Assembly: GCA_964597075.1 (NCBI GenBank)
Contig: CAZQXC010000023.1
Span: 1-24,330 of the forward strand
Reading direction: 5' to 3'
DNA: 24,330 bases
From: UBA2336 sp964597075
GTDB taxonomy: Bacteria > Bacteroidota > Bacteroidia > Cytophagales > Cyclobacteriaceae
Both the position numbers and the translations under genes were made by a program. Shown here in pieces: positions 6,638 to 14,776 of this stretch. The notes below the pieces were generated by a model, which saw nothing but the letters and a program-made list of their open reading frames with translations, made no database searches and was not told where the DNA came from. Each line of letters begins with the position of its first letter. The first letter of the stretch is position 1.

Positions 6638-7708
6638 TTATTTTATATATCTGAAATCATGCCCGGGTTTTACTGCGAGCAATACTTCATAAATCAGCTT
6701 AATAACGTTCTCTACATCGTCTTTGTGAACGGTTTCAACAGTGGTGTGCATATACTTTAAGGGCAACGAAATAAGTGCCGAAGCCACACCTTCGGACGAA
6801 TATGCAAATGAGTCTGTATCGGTACCGGTTGACCGACTTACCGCCTGACGTTGGAAAGGTATTTTTTTCTTTTCGGCCGTTTGAATAATCATCTTCAAAA
6901 CGTTGTTCTGCACAGCCGGGCCGTAACACAGTACAGGGCCGGTTCCACATTTTATAAATCCTGTGTCCTTCTTGCTGTACATGGGTGAACAGGTATCGTG
7001 GGTTACATCGGTACAAATGGCCAAATCGGGTTTGAGTCTTCGTGAAATCATTTCAGCGCCTCGTAAACCGATTTCTTCCTGAACGGAATTAACAACATAA
7101 ATGCAGAATGGAAGCTTCTTTTTATTCTCCTTTAATCTCCTGGCGACCTCCGCAATCATAAAACCTCCCATGCGGTTGTCTAAAGCACGGCCAACGAGGT
7201 AATTCTTATTCATTTCCACCAGCCCATCTTCAAAGGTAATGACGCAACCTACATGAACGCCACGGGCTTCAACTTCCTTCTTGGATTCACAGCCAATGTC
7301 AATGAAAATATTCTTCAACGAAGGCGGTTCTTCTTTCGCGGCATCGCGAACGTGAATGGCCGGCCAGCCAAAAACGCCTTTAACAATACCTTTATCGGTA
7401 TGAATGTTAACCCGCATAGATGGGGCAATCTGATGGTCCGATCCACCATTGCGCTTAACATAGATGTAACCATCATCAGTGATATAAGCCACAAACCATG
7501 AAATTTCATCAGCATGCGCTTCGATTACTACTTTGTATGCTCCCTTCGGATTGATAACGCCTACTACAGTGCCATATACATCCACAATATAATCATCGAT
7601 GTATGGCTTAAGATAGTCTAACCAAATGTGTTGACCGGAGTGTTCAAAACCGGTGGGTGATGCATTATTGAGGTATTCAAAGAGAAAGGTTTTACTTTTT
7701 TTGTCCAT
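6638..7708 (-). CDS. M42 family metallopeptidase (aminopeptidase)
   Basis: Cytoplasmic dinuclear zinc/cobalt aminopeptidase of the tetrahedral (TET) type; family members trim peptides from the N-terminus. The metal and catalytic residues are all in place: His65 and Asp67 in EAHADEI, Asp177 in GRALDNRMGG, Glu211 and Glu212 in QEEIGLRG, Asp234 in ICTDVTHD, and His321 in KYMHTTVETVH. 356 aa is normal, with no signal peptide. Substrate specificity (glutamyl, lysyl or broad) cannot be read from the sequence. The gene follows the acyl-CoA carboxylase gene on the same strand after 29 bp, so the two are probably co-transcribed, though no functional link is evident. Confidence 0.93.
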   Translation of the reverse strand: MDKKSKTFLFEYLNNASPTGFEHSGQHIWLDYLKPYIDDYIVDVYGTVVGVINPKGAYKVVIEAHADEISWFVAYITDDGYIYVKRNGGSDHQIAPSMRVNIHTDKGIVKGVFGWPAIHVRDAAKEEPPSLKNIFIDIGCESKKEVEARGVHVGCVITFEDGLVEMNKNYLVGRALDNRMGGFMIAEVARRLKENKKKLPFCIYVVNSVQEEIGLRGAEMISRRLKPDLAICTDVTHDTCSPMYSKKDTGFIKCGTGPVLCYGPAVQNNVLKMIIQTAEKKKIPFQRQAVSRSTGTDTDSFAYSSEGVASALISLPLKYMHTTVETVHKDDVENVIKLIYEVLLAVKPGHDFRYIK

Positions 7709-7737
7709 AATATTTTAGATTAATCAAATGACCATAA

Positions 7738-9309
7738 TTACAGTGGAATATTTCCGTGCTTTTTCTTCGGCAAGGTAGCTACCTTATTTTCCAACATCTG
7801 AAATGCACGAATTAATTTCTCACGGGTTTGATCAGGATAAATGACTTCATCAATATAACCACGATGAGCGGCCCGATATGGGTTGGCAAATTTGCGCGTA
7901 TACTCTTCTACCTTCTCGTTGAGTTTGGCTTGTGGGTCTTCAGCTTCTGAAATTTCTTTTTTGAAAATTATTTCGGCTGCGCCTTTGGCCCCCATCACGG
8001 CAATCTCGGCTGTTGGCCAGGCGTAGTTCATGTCGGCCCCAATATGTTTTGAATTCATCACATCATAGGCCCCACCATAAGCCTTCCGCGTAATAACCGT
8101 AACCCGTGGCACAGTAGCTTCAGAAAATGCATATAATAACTTTGCACCGTTGGTGATAATAGCATTCCATTCCTGATCGGTGCCGGGTAAAAATCCTGGA
8201 ACATCCTCCAGCACTAACAATGGAATATTAAAACTATCGCAGAAGCGTACAAAGCGCGCGCCCTTTACACTGGCATCGATATCCAAAACACCCGCGAGTG
8301 CAGCCGGTTGGTTGCCTACAACACCAACACTTCGGCCTGCCAATCGGGCAAACCCAACAACAATATTCTCAGCAAAATTTTTATGCACTTCAAAAAAGGT
8401 ATCCGCATCAACAATACCATCGATTACCTCACGCATATCGTAAGGTTGGTTAGGGTTTGAAGGAATAATATCATTTAGTTTGGGGCGACTCTCATCCCCA
8501 GGTGTATACGGTGCCCGCGGGGCATCATCTTCACAATTCTGAGGCATGTAGCTCAGCAATTTTTTAATGTATTGGATGCACTCCAACTCATTGGCACAGG
8601 CAAAGTGAGTAACGCCACTTTTTGTACTGTGTGTCATTGCTCCACCCAATTCCTCGGAGGTCACATCTTCATGTGTAACAGTCTTTACAACATTAGGACC
8701 TGTTACAAACATGAACGAAGTGTTCTCCACCATCAGAATAAAATCAGTAATGGCGGGTGAATAAACCGCACCACCGGCACAAGGACCCATAATGGCGGAA
8801 ATTTGTGGTATTACACCAGAAGCCAATGTGTTCCGATAAAAAATATCAGCATAACCGCCTAAGGAAACAACACCCTCCTGAATACGCGCACCACCTGAAT
8901 CATTAAGCCCAATAATGGGTGCACCATTTTTCATGGCCAACTCCATCAGTTTTACAATTTTTTCCGCATGTGTTTCGGATAAGGAACCACCAAAAACTGT
9001 GAAATCCTGAGAGAAAACATATACCAGCCTGCCGTTAACAGTACCGAAACCGGTTACTACACCATCGCCCAGATAATACTCCTTATCTAACCCGAAATCC
9101 TTACAGCGGTGCATCACAAATTTTCCCAGCTCTTCAAACGAACCCTCATCCACCAATAACTGAATGCGCTCACGGGCAGTAAGTTTTCCCTTTTTGTGCT
9201 GCTGATCAATGCGCTTCTCCCCTCCACCCAAAAGGGATTCCTTGTTCTTTCTTTCTAACTCTTCGAACTTTTGTTGTAGGGTAATATCGGTTAATTCTCG
9301 TTTTGCCAT
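7738..9309 (-). CDS. Acyl-CoA carboxylase beta subunit (propionyl/methylmalonyl-CoA type)
   Basis: Carboxyltransferase that moves a carboxyl group from biotin to an acyl-CoA such as propionyl-CoA. The 523 residues show both crotonase-like halves: GKLTARERIQLLVDEGSFEE near residue 45, the acyl-CoA pocket GLNDSGGARIQEGVVSLGGY, GPCAGGAVYSPAITDF, then in the C-terminal half VGVVGNQPAALAGVLDIDAS, DVPGFLPGTDQE and RKAYGGAYDVMNSKH. Length and motifs match the propionyl-CoA/methylmalonyl-CoA carboxylase group. No biotin carboxylase or biotin-carrier gene is nearby, so the partner subunits must be encoded elsewhere. It is first of a leftward pair with the M42 peptidase gene. Its upstream region carries the hairpin cluster described at 9395-9556. 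Confidence 0.94.
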   Translation of the reverse strand: MAKRELTDITLQQKFEELERKNKESLLGGGEKRIDQQHKKGKLTARERIQLLVDEGSFEELGKFVMHRCKDFGLDKEYYLGDGVVTGFGTVNGRLVYVFSQDFTVFGGSLSETHAEKIVKLMELAMKNGAPIIGLNDSGGARIQEGVVSLGGYADIFYRNTLASGVIPQISAIMGPCAGGAVYSPAITDFILMVENTSFMFVTGPNVVKTVTHEDVTSEELGGAMTHSTKSGVTHFACANELECIQYIKKLLSYMPQNCEDDAPRAPYTPGDESRPKLNDIIPSNPNQPYDMREVIDGIVDADTFFEVHKNFAENIVVGFARLAGRSVGVVGNQPAALAGVLDIDASVKGARFVRFCDSFNIPLLVLEDVPGFLPGTDQEWNAIITNGAKLLYAFSEATVPRVTVITRKAYGGAYDVMNSKHIGADMNYAWPTAEIAVMGAKGAAEIIFKKEISEAEDPQAKLNEKVEEYTRKFANPYRAAHRGYIDEVIYPDQTREKLIRAFQMLENKVATLPKKKHGNIPL

Positions 9310-9394
9310 GGCCTGAATTTAGCTTCGAAATATAGTTAAAGGAAGTATTAAACCCGGAATTGTAGTTTGAAAACCACCATAAACGAAATTATTA

Positions 9395-9423
9395 GACAAA
9401 AGCATTTGAACAAATGCTTTGTC
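9395..9423. repeat. Hairpin 1 upstream of the carboxylase gene
   Basis: Ten perfect base pairs (AAAGCATTTG / CAAATGCTTT) around an AA loop. With one bulged A the stem extends to 13 pairs, closed by GAC at 9395-9397 and GTC at 9421-9423. The same GTC can instead pair with GAC at 9437-9439 in the next hairpin (9421-9439, seven pairs including one mispair that is G.U on the minus strand), so the two are mutually exclusive. Confidence 0.6.
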
Positions 9424-9455
9424 AGGGTTTAACCCCGACCTTGAAATGGAGAAAC

Positions 9456-9477
9456 GCTGTCTTTTTAAAAAAACAGC
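9456..9477 (-). repeat. Hairpin 3 of the 9.4-kb cluster
   Basis: Arms GCTGTCTTTTT (9456-9466) and AAAAAAACAGC (9467-9477) are complementary over 11 positions with one mispair (9461/9472), C.A on the plus strand and G.U on the minus strand. The central A/T tract would form the loop. Confidence 0.5.
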
Positions 9478-9511
9478 CCAACCTATCATTTTCATGTGTC
9501 GGCTCGTAGAG

Positions 9512-9535
9512 CAAAAAAGTCTAATGACTTTTTTG
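9512..9535. repeat. Hairpin 4 of the 9.4-kb cluster
   Basis: Perfect 10-bp inverted repeat CAAAAAAGTC / GACTTTTTTG around a TAAT loop, 24 nt before the ppx start codon. The stem is AT-rich and could be a weak bidirectional terminator or a protein-binding palindrome. Confidence 0.6.
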
Positions 9536-9537
9536 GG

Positions 9538-9556
9538 TTAAATTGGCCCAATTTAA
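9538..9556. promoter_or_regulatory. Perfect 19-bp palindrome touching the ppx start
   Basis: TTAAATTGG C CCAATTTAA is a perfect palindrome with a single central base, ending 2 nt before the ATG at 9559. It occupies the place of the ribosome-binding region. It could be an operator half-site pair or a translation-modulating stem; neither can be decided from one copy. Confidence 0.5.
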
Positions 9557-9558
9557 AA

Positions 9559-10491
9559 ATGAACAATCGACTGGCCATTATTGATTTAGGCACCAACACC
9601 TTCCACCTGTTAATTGCGGAGAAATTGGGTGACTCTTTTCACATTGCCCACCGCGACCGGCAAGCTGTAAAAATTGGTAAGGGCGGTATCAATAAAAATA
9701 TAATTCCAGCTGCCGGCATCGTGAGGGCCATAAAAACCCTGAAACTATTCAAGAAGAAAATCGATTCCCTTCAAATAACCACCGTGTTTGCCTTTGGTAC
9801 CAGTGCGATGCGGAATGCTGATAATAAGGAAGAAGTTATCGCTAAAATCAAAACCGAAATCGGAATTAGCGTAACTATCATTTCGGGTGACCAGGAGGCG
9901 GAGTTTATTTACCAGGGCGTTCGTTCAGCGGTTAACCTCGGACTTGAAAAGTCGTTGATCATTGACATTGGTGGCGGAAGTGTAGAGTTTATCATTGGTG
10001 ATGAGGGAGAAAATTATTGGAAAAAAAGCATAGAAATTGGTGCCCAGCGTTTATTGGAACAGTTTCATAAGAATGATCCCATTACATCAGCCGAGATTGC
10101 TGAACTAGATAACTACTTTACACAATCATTGACACCCCTATTCGAAGCCCTTACTATTTACCAACCCAAAACACTCGTTGGTTCCTCCGGTACCTTTGAT
10201 ACTTTAAGTGACATTTTTTGCCTTCGGGAAAATATTTTTAAAAACGATGATGACCGTGAAACGCCCTTGTCATTGGAAGGTTTTGAAAAAATATATACTG
10301 AATTAATCCAAAAAAATCGAGTAGAGCGACTGGCTATACCCGGAATGATAGACATGCGGGTAGACATGATCGTAGTGGCTTGCTGCCTGATCCGTTCTAT
10401 TCTTAATCATCACACCTTCACTGAAATTCGTGTTTCAGGTTATTCACTAAAGGAAGGGGCTCTGGTTCATATAACCCAAACGGTCAGCTGA
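9559..10491 (+). CDS. Ppx/GppA family phosphatase (exopolyphosphatase-like)
   Basis: Sugar-kinase/Hsp70-fold enzyme that hydrolyses inorganic polyphosphate and/or pppGpp. Motifs are AIIDLGTNTFHLLI (phosphate-1, residue 6 onward), FGTSAMRNADN, ISGDQEAEFIYQGVRSA with the catalytic-region glutamates, LIIDIGGGSVEFII (phosphate-2), GAQRLLEQF and VGSSGTFDTLSDI. At 310 aa it is the short form lacking the C-terminal HD-like domain of long Ppx proteins. The start is the ATG at 9559, because the ATPase fold begins three residues later; an upstream in-frame GTG at 9496 would add a leader without family similarity. Its 3' end overlaps the convergent transporter gene by 8 bp. Polyphosphate versus pppGpp preference is not determinable. 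Confidence 0.92.
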   Translation: MNNRLAIIDLGTNTFHLLIAEKLGDSFHIAHRDRQAVKIGKGGINKNIIPAAGIVRAIKTLKLFKKKIDSLQITTVFAFGTSAMRNADNKEEVIAKIKTEIGISVTIISGDQEAEFIYQGVRSAVNLGLEKSLIIDIGGGSVEFIIGDEGENYWKKSIEIGAQRLLEQFHKNDPITSAEIAELDNYFTQSLTPLFEALTIYQPKTLVGSSGTFDTLSDIFCLRENIFKNDDDRETPLSLEGFEKIYTELIQKNRVERLAIPGMIDMRVDMIVVACCLIRSILNHHTFTEIRVSGYSLKEGALVHITQTVS

Positions 10492-11833
10492 TACCAAGTT
10501 TCCTTTGAAGGTCCTCCAGCGAAACTCCCTTTGTTTCCGGGAATTTAGTAAGCACCCAAAAAAGTTGCAGCGCCATCATACCTGCAAAAAAAGCGAAGAT
10601 AATCCAAGGATCGTTACGCAGTAACCCCTTTGATTGATCAAGGAAGACAGGCGTGATCAAGGTAATTATCGCAGCAAAAACCCAATGTACACTAGCACCA
10701 AACGATTGGCCATACGCCCGTATTTGGTTTGGAAAAATTTCTGAAATAAATACCCAAATAACAGAACCCTGACCCATGGCATGTGAAGCAATGAACATCA
10801 ATAAAAAAGCCAACATCAAACCGGGGGAAGCACCGGCATAAAAAGAATACGATACCACAGAAAGACTTATCATGTAACCTAACGAACCCAAAATAAGCAG
10901 GTTCTTTCTTCCTGTTCGATCGATAAAGTACAAGCCAACAAACGTAAAAATGAGATTGACACCTCCTATAGCAATGGAATTGAATAATGATTCTTTGGCT
11001 GCAAGTCCTGCCCGTTCAAGAATTTCAGGAGCATAATACAGGATGAAATTGATGCCCGAAAGCTGATTGAAGAAGGCAATGAAGAAAGCAAGAAGTATAA
11101 GCTTACTATACTTTCTACTAAAAAAAGGCTCATGATGCTGAGCTGTCTCTACACGCTGATTTGCCGCCATAATGGTTTTAATATCTCCTGCTGGATTTGC
11201 GGATCCGAGTTTAGCTAAAACTTTTTTAGCGGTTTCCGTATCATTCTTTTTTGTAATCAACCAACGCGGACTTTCAGGAACACGCATTACCAAAAAGGTA
11301 TATAATATGGCGGGTAACGCTTCAATACCCAGCATCCAGCGCCAATCATGGATGCCGCCAAATCCCTGCAAAAAGTAATTAGAAATAAAAGCGATCAAGA
11401 TTCCGAAAACAATATTGAACTGGTACATCGCTACGAGTCGACCACGCATACCGGAGGTTGAAATTTCCGCTATGTAGGTTGGCGCAGCTATAGAAGATAT
11501 GCCAACACCTACCCCGCCAATAAACCTGAAGAAGGAGAATGTGTAAGGATCTGGGGCAAGCGCAGAGCCAATCGCTGAAGCCGTGTATAATACACCAATC
11601 CAAAACAACACCTTTTTTCTGCCGTATTTTTCCGTAGGAGCTCCGCCAAATAACGCACCTATCACCGTTCCCCACAGCGCCATGGACATAATAAAAAAGC
11701 CATGAAACCAGGGTGAAGTATTCCACAGGTTTTTGATAGGTAGGTTTGCACCGGATATGACTACGGTATCAAATCCGAAAAGAAAACCAGCCATGGCGGC
11801 TACCAGGGCAATAAATATTACATTATTCTTCAT
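10484..11833 (-). CDS. Sugar porter family MFS transporter
   Basis: Twelve-helix inner-membrane symporter of the XylE/GLUT sugar-porter family, 449 aa. Family signatures are GFLFGFDTVVISGA in helix 1, EKYGRKKVLFWIG in the 2-3 loop, RFIGGVGVGISSIAAPTYI and MRGRLVAMYQ, PESPRWLI before the central loop, QLSGINFILYYAPEI in helix 7, DRTGRKNLLILGS in the 8-9 loop and PETKGVSLEDLQ at the C-terminus. The QLSGIN motif is the sugar-binding region of the family. The substrate (hexose, pentose or inositol) is unknown, and no sugar catabolic gene is adjacent. It is divergent from the M14 peptidase gene (111-bp spacer) and overlaps ppx by 8 bp at its end. Confidence 0.93.
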   Translation of the reverse strand: MKNNVIFIALVAAMAGFLFGFDTVVISGANLPIKNLWNTSPWFHGFFIMSMALWGTVIGALFGGAPTEKYGRKKVLFWIGVLYTASAIGSALAPDPYTFSFFRFIGGVGVGISSIAAPTYIAEISTSGMRGRLVAMYQFNIVFGILIAFISNYFLQGFGGIHDWRWMLGIEALPAILYTFLVMRVPESPRWLITKKNDTETAKKVLAKLGSANPAGDIKTIMAANQRVETAQHHEPFFSRKYSKLILLAFFIAFFNQLSGINFILYYAPEILERAGLAAKESLFNSIAIGGVNLIFTFVGLYFIDRTGRKNLLILGSLGYMISLSVVSYSFYAGASPGLMLAFLLMFIASHAMGQGSVIWVFISEIFPNQIRAYGQSFGASVHWVFAAIITLITPVFLDQSKGLLRNDPWIIFAFFAGMMALQLFWVLTKFPETKGVSLEDLQRKLGIS

Positions 11834-11944
11834 CCTTGTTTGACGGGCTATAGCGCCCAGACTTTCGAATTTAAAGGTTTATTATTTAAATGGAGGAACT
11901 TTATTCTATTCATTCCATTATCTTTTCCTCATAAACCTATCGCC

Positions 11945-14725
11945 ATGAAATCCATCAGCGTTTTTTTCTTAATTCTTTACTCCTTGTCATTCCTTTTTAT
12001 TCAGGCACAACAAACTGACGAAATCTACAATCAGAAAATAAGAGAGTATACAACAGACAAGCGTTTTCTTCCGGCCTCGGTACTTGATCTTGTTGATCAT
12101 CCAACTATACCCTCGCCACGTAAAGTATTTGGTGAAATTATTGGCACTCCGGGGGTCATGCATCGCACAACCGACATTTATAATTACTACCAAAAATTAG
12201 CCGATACCTCCCCTTATCTAAAAATGCAGCAGGTAGGTGTTTCGGAGGAAGGAAGGCCTATCCATGTGGTTATTATTGGAAATGAAGATGCGATAAACCG
12301 TATGGATCACTATAAAAAACAACTTGATTTACTGGCCGATCCAAGAAAAGTAAGTCCAGTGGATATTGAAAAAATCATAGGTGATTCAAAACCTGTCTAT
12401 TACCTAAATGGTGGTATGCACTCACCAGAAATGGGCTCACCGGAAATGCTCATGGAACTTGCCTACCGGTTAGTAACGAGCCAGTCAGAAGATATAAAGT
12501 TAATTCGCGATAATATTATTGTGTTAATCAATCCGGTTTCAGAACCTGATGGTCGTGATAAGCAGGTGGATTGGTATTATCGTTATACTAAAGCACGCGA
12601 TAAGTTTGATGATGGGTTTCCCCGGTCTGTTCCGTATTGGGGCAAGTACATTTACCATGACAACAACCGCGATGGGCTACAGGTATCGCAAGCCATCACC
12701 AAAGCAATATTTAAAATTTTTTACGAGTGGCATCCAACCGTCATGCTCGACCTGCATGAGTCTGTTCCGTTGCTTTACATTTCTACTGGTACTGGTCCTT
12801 ACAACGAACAAGTTGACCCCATAACCGTTGGCGAATGGCAAACCATGGCTAATCATGATATTACCACGCTGGCCGCACAGGGAATACCGGGTGGTTTTAC
12901 ATGGGCCTTTTACGATGGGTGGTGGCCTGGGTATGGAATATGGGTAGCAAACAATCACAACTCCACAGGCAGGTTTTATGAAACATTCGGCAATGCTGGA
13001 GCCAATACTTATTTGCGCGATCTTTCAAACCAACGCTACGCTGGCGATCCAGCTACTACCAAAGAATGGTATCGCCCCGATCCGCCAACCCAGCAAGTAT
13101 ACTGGTCGGCACGAAACAATATCAACTACATGCAAGCCGGTGTACTGGCATCGCTATCCTATGCTGCAAATAATGGGAAACTTCTCCTTCGAAATTTTCA
13201 TCAGAAAGGTGCCAATAGTATCCGGAAAGGCAAAGAAGAAAAACCTCAGGCGTTTGTAATCCCAAAAGAACAACGAGATCCGGCCATGGCCGCATACCTT
13301 GTGAATCAATTACGGGCACAAGCCATTGAAGTGCATTATGCAGAGAAAGGAGATAGACAAGGCGACTATGTAGTGTTACTTGAACAGCCTTATCGCAACC
13401 TGGCTGTTTCGTTGCTCACCAAACAAAACTATCCCAAGGATGCTAAGTTTCCTCCGTATGATGACATCGCCTGGACACTTGGCTATTTGTATGGTGTTGA
13501 TGTAAAGCAGGAAGATAGTGTGAAATATTCTTTACAGGATTTAAAACTGCTTACACAGGATGTGAACTATGAAGGTAAACTGGAAGGAGAAGGCACAGTA
13601 TACATTCTTAAATACAAAGCCCAGAACACTGTGCTTCCTGCTATGTACTGGGCGAAAGCGCAGAATAAGAATGCTCAGTTTATTGTGTTGGACTCTGCAC
13701 GTGTAATTGATAGCGATTCATTGTCGGCCGGTTCTGTAGTTATAAAGGGGCTAACAGCATCACAAGCAAAGACGATTGCATCTCAGTTTAGTCTCGATTT
13801 AAAAAGTACAAAAGCGTCAACTGATGCTAAGAAACAACATACAGTTACCCTACCCCGCATTGCTATTTACCACACGTGGTATAACACGCAGGATGAAGGC
13901 TGGTCACGTTACACCTTTGATCAGCGTGGCATTCCTTACACCTACATTGATAAAGATGATTTAAAAGCTGGTGTCTTAAGGAAAAAGTTTGATGTGATTC
14001 TTGTTCCAAGGGCGAGAGGTTCAGCCAGTGATTTTATTCACGAGATCGATAAAAAATTCGGTCCAATGCCATACACCAAAACCGCCGCATTCCCATCGCA
14101 TGGCTATCCGGATGCCACCAACGATATGACCGGTGGCCCTGGCTTTGAAGGTATCGATAACCTTAAAAAATTTGTGGAAGAGGGAGGCGTACTGATTACA
14201 TTAGATAACTCTACCGTGATGGCAGCAGAAACCGGAATCGCTCAGGTACTGAAGCCATACAATGCTGCAGGTTTATTTCATCCGGGCTCGGTGGTAAATG
14301 TAAAGGCCCGCAAACCCAATCATCCGGTTCTTTACGGATACCCGGAAAACTTCCACATCTTCCGTGGCAACGGACCGCTCTACCAGGTTGAAAAATACAG
14401 TCGTGATATGATGTTACTACAGTATGGTACCAAACCACTGAAAGATGAAGAGCCTTACACCGGACCAATTATGGGTATGCCCGATAAAAAAGAAATCAAA
14501 AAAGAAGAAACCAAACCGGTTGCAAAAGAACAACCGTATGTTTTGTCGGGGATGGTGCGCAATGAACAAACCATCATTGGGCATGGTGGCATATTCAATG
14601 TGCCGGTGGGAAAAGGAAGAGTAATTGCCTTTACGTTTGATCCGCTACACCGCTACCTGAACCACCACGATGCTCCGCTGGTTTGGAATGCACTGATTAA
14701 TTGGGATCATCTTGGGGTGAAGTGA
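11945..14725 (+). CDS. Secreted M14 family zinc carboxypeptidase-like protein, two domains
   Basis: 926 residues starting with a Sec signal peptide (MKSISVFFLILYSLSFLFIQAQ), so exported. The N-terminal half is an M14 metallocarboxypeptidase domain: zinc ligands HxxE in GGMHSPEMGS (His159, Glu162), NPVSEPDGRD, the third ligand in MLDLHESVPL (His271), and GRFYETFGNAG with a candidate catalytic Glu346. The C-terminal part, from about residue 635 (LPRIAIYHTWYNTQDEGWS), looks like a class I glutamine-amidotransferase-like fold, often found behind M14 domains in Bacteroidota. The ATG at 11945 is chosen because it begins the signal peptide; an in-frame ATG at 11840 adds 35 unlikely residues. It probably degrades extracellular or periplasmic peptides. 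A strong terminator follows. Confidence 0.9.
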   Translation: MKSISVFFLILYSLSFLFIQAQQTDEIYNQKIREYTTDKRFLPASVLDLVDHPTIPSPRKVFGEIIGTPGVMHRTTDIYNYYQKLADTSPYLKMQQVGVSEEGRPIHVVIIGNEDAINRMDHYKKQLDLLADPRKVSPVDIEKIIGDSKPVYYLNGGMHSPEMGSPEMLMELAYRLVTSQSEDIKLIRDNIIVLINPVSEPDGRDKQVDWYYRYTKARDKFDDGFPRSVPYWGKYIYHDNNRDGLQVSQAITKAIFKIFYEWHPTVMLDLHESVPLLYISTGTGPYNEQVDPITVGEWQTMANHDITTLAAQGIPGGFTWAFYDGWWPGYGIWVANNHNSTGRFYETFGNAGANTYLRDLSNQRYAGDPATTKEWYRPDPPTQQVYWSARNNINYMQAGVLASLSYAANNGKLLLRNFHQKGANSIRKGKEEKPQAFVIPKEQRDPAMAAYLVNQLRAQAIEVHYAEKGDRQGDYVVLLEQPYRNLAVSLLTKQNYPKDAKFPPYDDIAWTLGYLYGVDVKQEDSVKYSLQDLKLLTQDVNYEGKLEGEGTVYILKYKAQNTVLPAMYWAKAQNKNAQFIVLDSARVIDSDSLSAGSVVIKGLTASQAKTIASQFSLDLKSTKASTDAKKQHTVTLPRIAIYHTWYNTQDEGWSRYTFDQRGIPYTYIDKDDLKAGVLRKKFDVILVPRARGSASDFIHEIDKKFGPMPYTKTAAFPSHGYPDATNDMTGGPGFEGIDNLKKFVEEGGVLITLDNSTVMAAETGIAQVLKPYNAAGLFHPGSVVNVKARKPNHPVLYGYPENFHIFRGNGPLYQVEKYSRDMMLLQYGTKPLKDEEPYTGPIMGMPDKKEIKKEETKPVAKEQPYVLSGMVRNEQTIIGHGGIFNVPVGKGRVIAFTFDPLHRYLNHHDAPLVWNALINWDHLGVK

Positions 14726-14732
14726 AATCCAT

Positions 14733-14769
14733 AAGTGTCCTACAACTAGGTTTAAGGTGTAGGACACTT
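14733..14769. terminator. Bidirectional terminator between convergent genes
   Basis: Perfect 12-bp arms (AAGTGTCCTACA at 14733-14744 and its complement at 14758-14769) around a 13-nt loop, placed between the stop of the M14 peptidase gene (14725) and the stop of the DUF4139 gene (14777). Neither side has a strong T-run, but position and perfection support a shared terminator. Confidence 0.75.
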
Positions 14770-14776
14770 CCAGCAT

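Noticed and set aside
9496..9558. Longer N-terminus for ppx from a GTG
   Set aside because: It would translate the two perfect stem-loops; the family fold begins three residues after the ATG at 9559.
11379..11726. 115-aa frame inside the MFS transporter gene
   Set aside because: Same-strand shifted frame of a conserved membrane protein; no independent support.
11890..11897. GGAGGA-like Shine-Dalgarno sequence before the M14 peptidase gene
   Set aside because: It is about 50 nt from the start codon, too far to act as a ribosome binding site, and such sites are rarely used in this phylum.
11840..11944. Longer N-terminus for the M14 peptidase
   Set aside because: It would place 35 residues before an obvious signal peptide.
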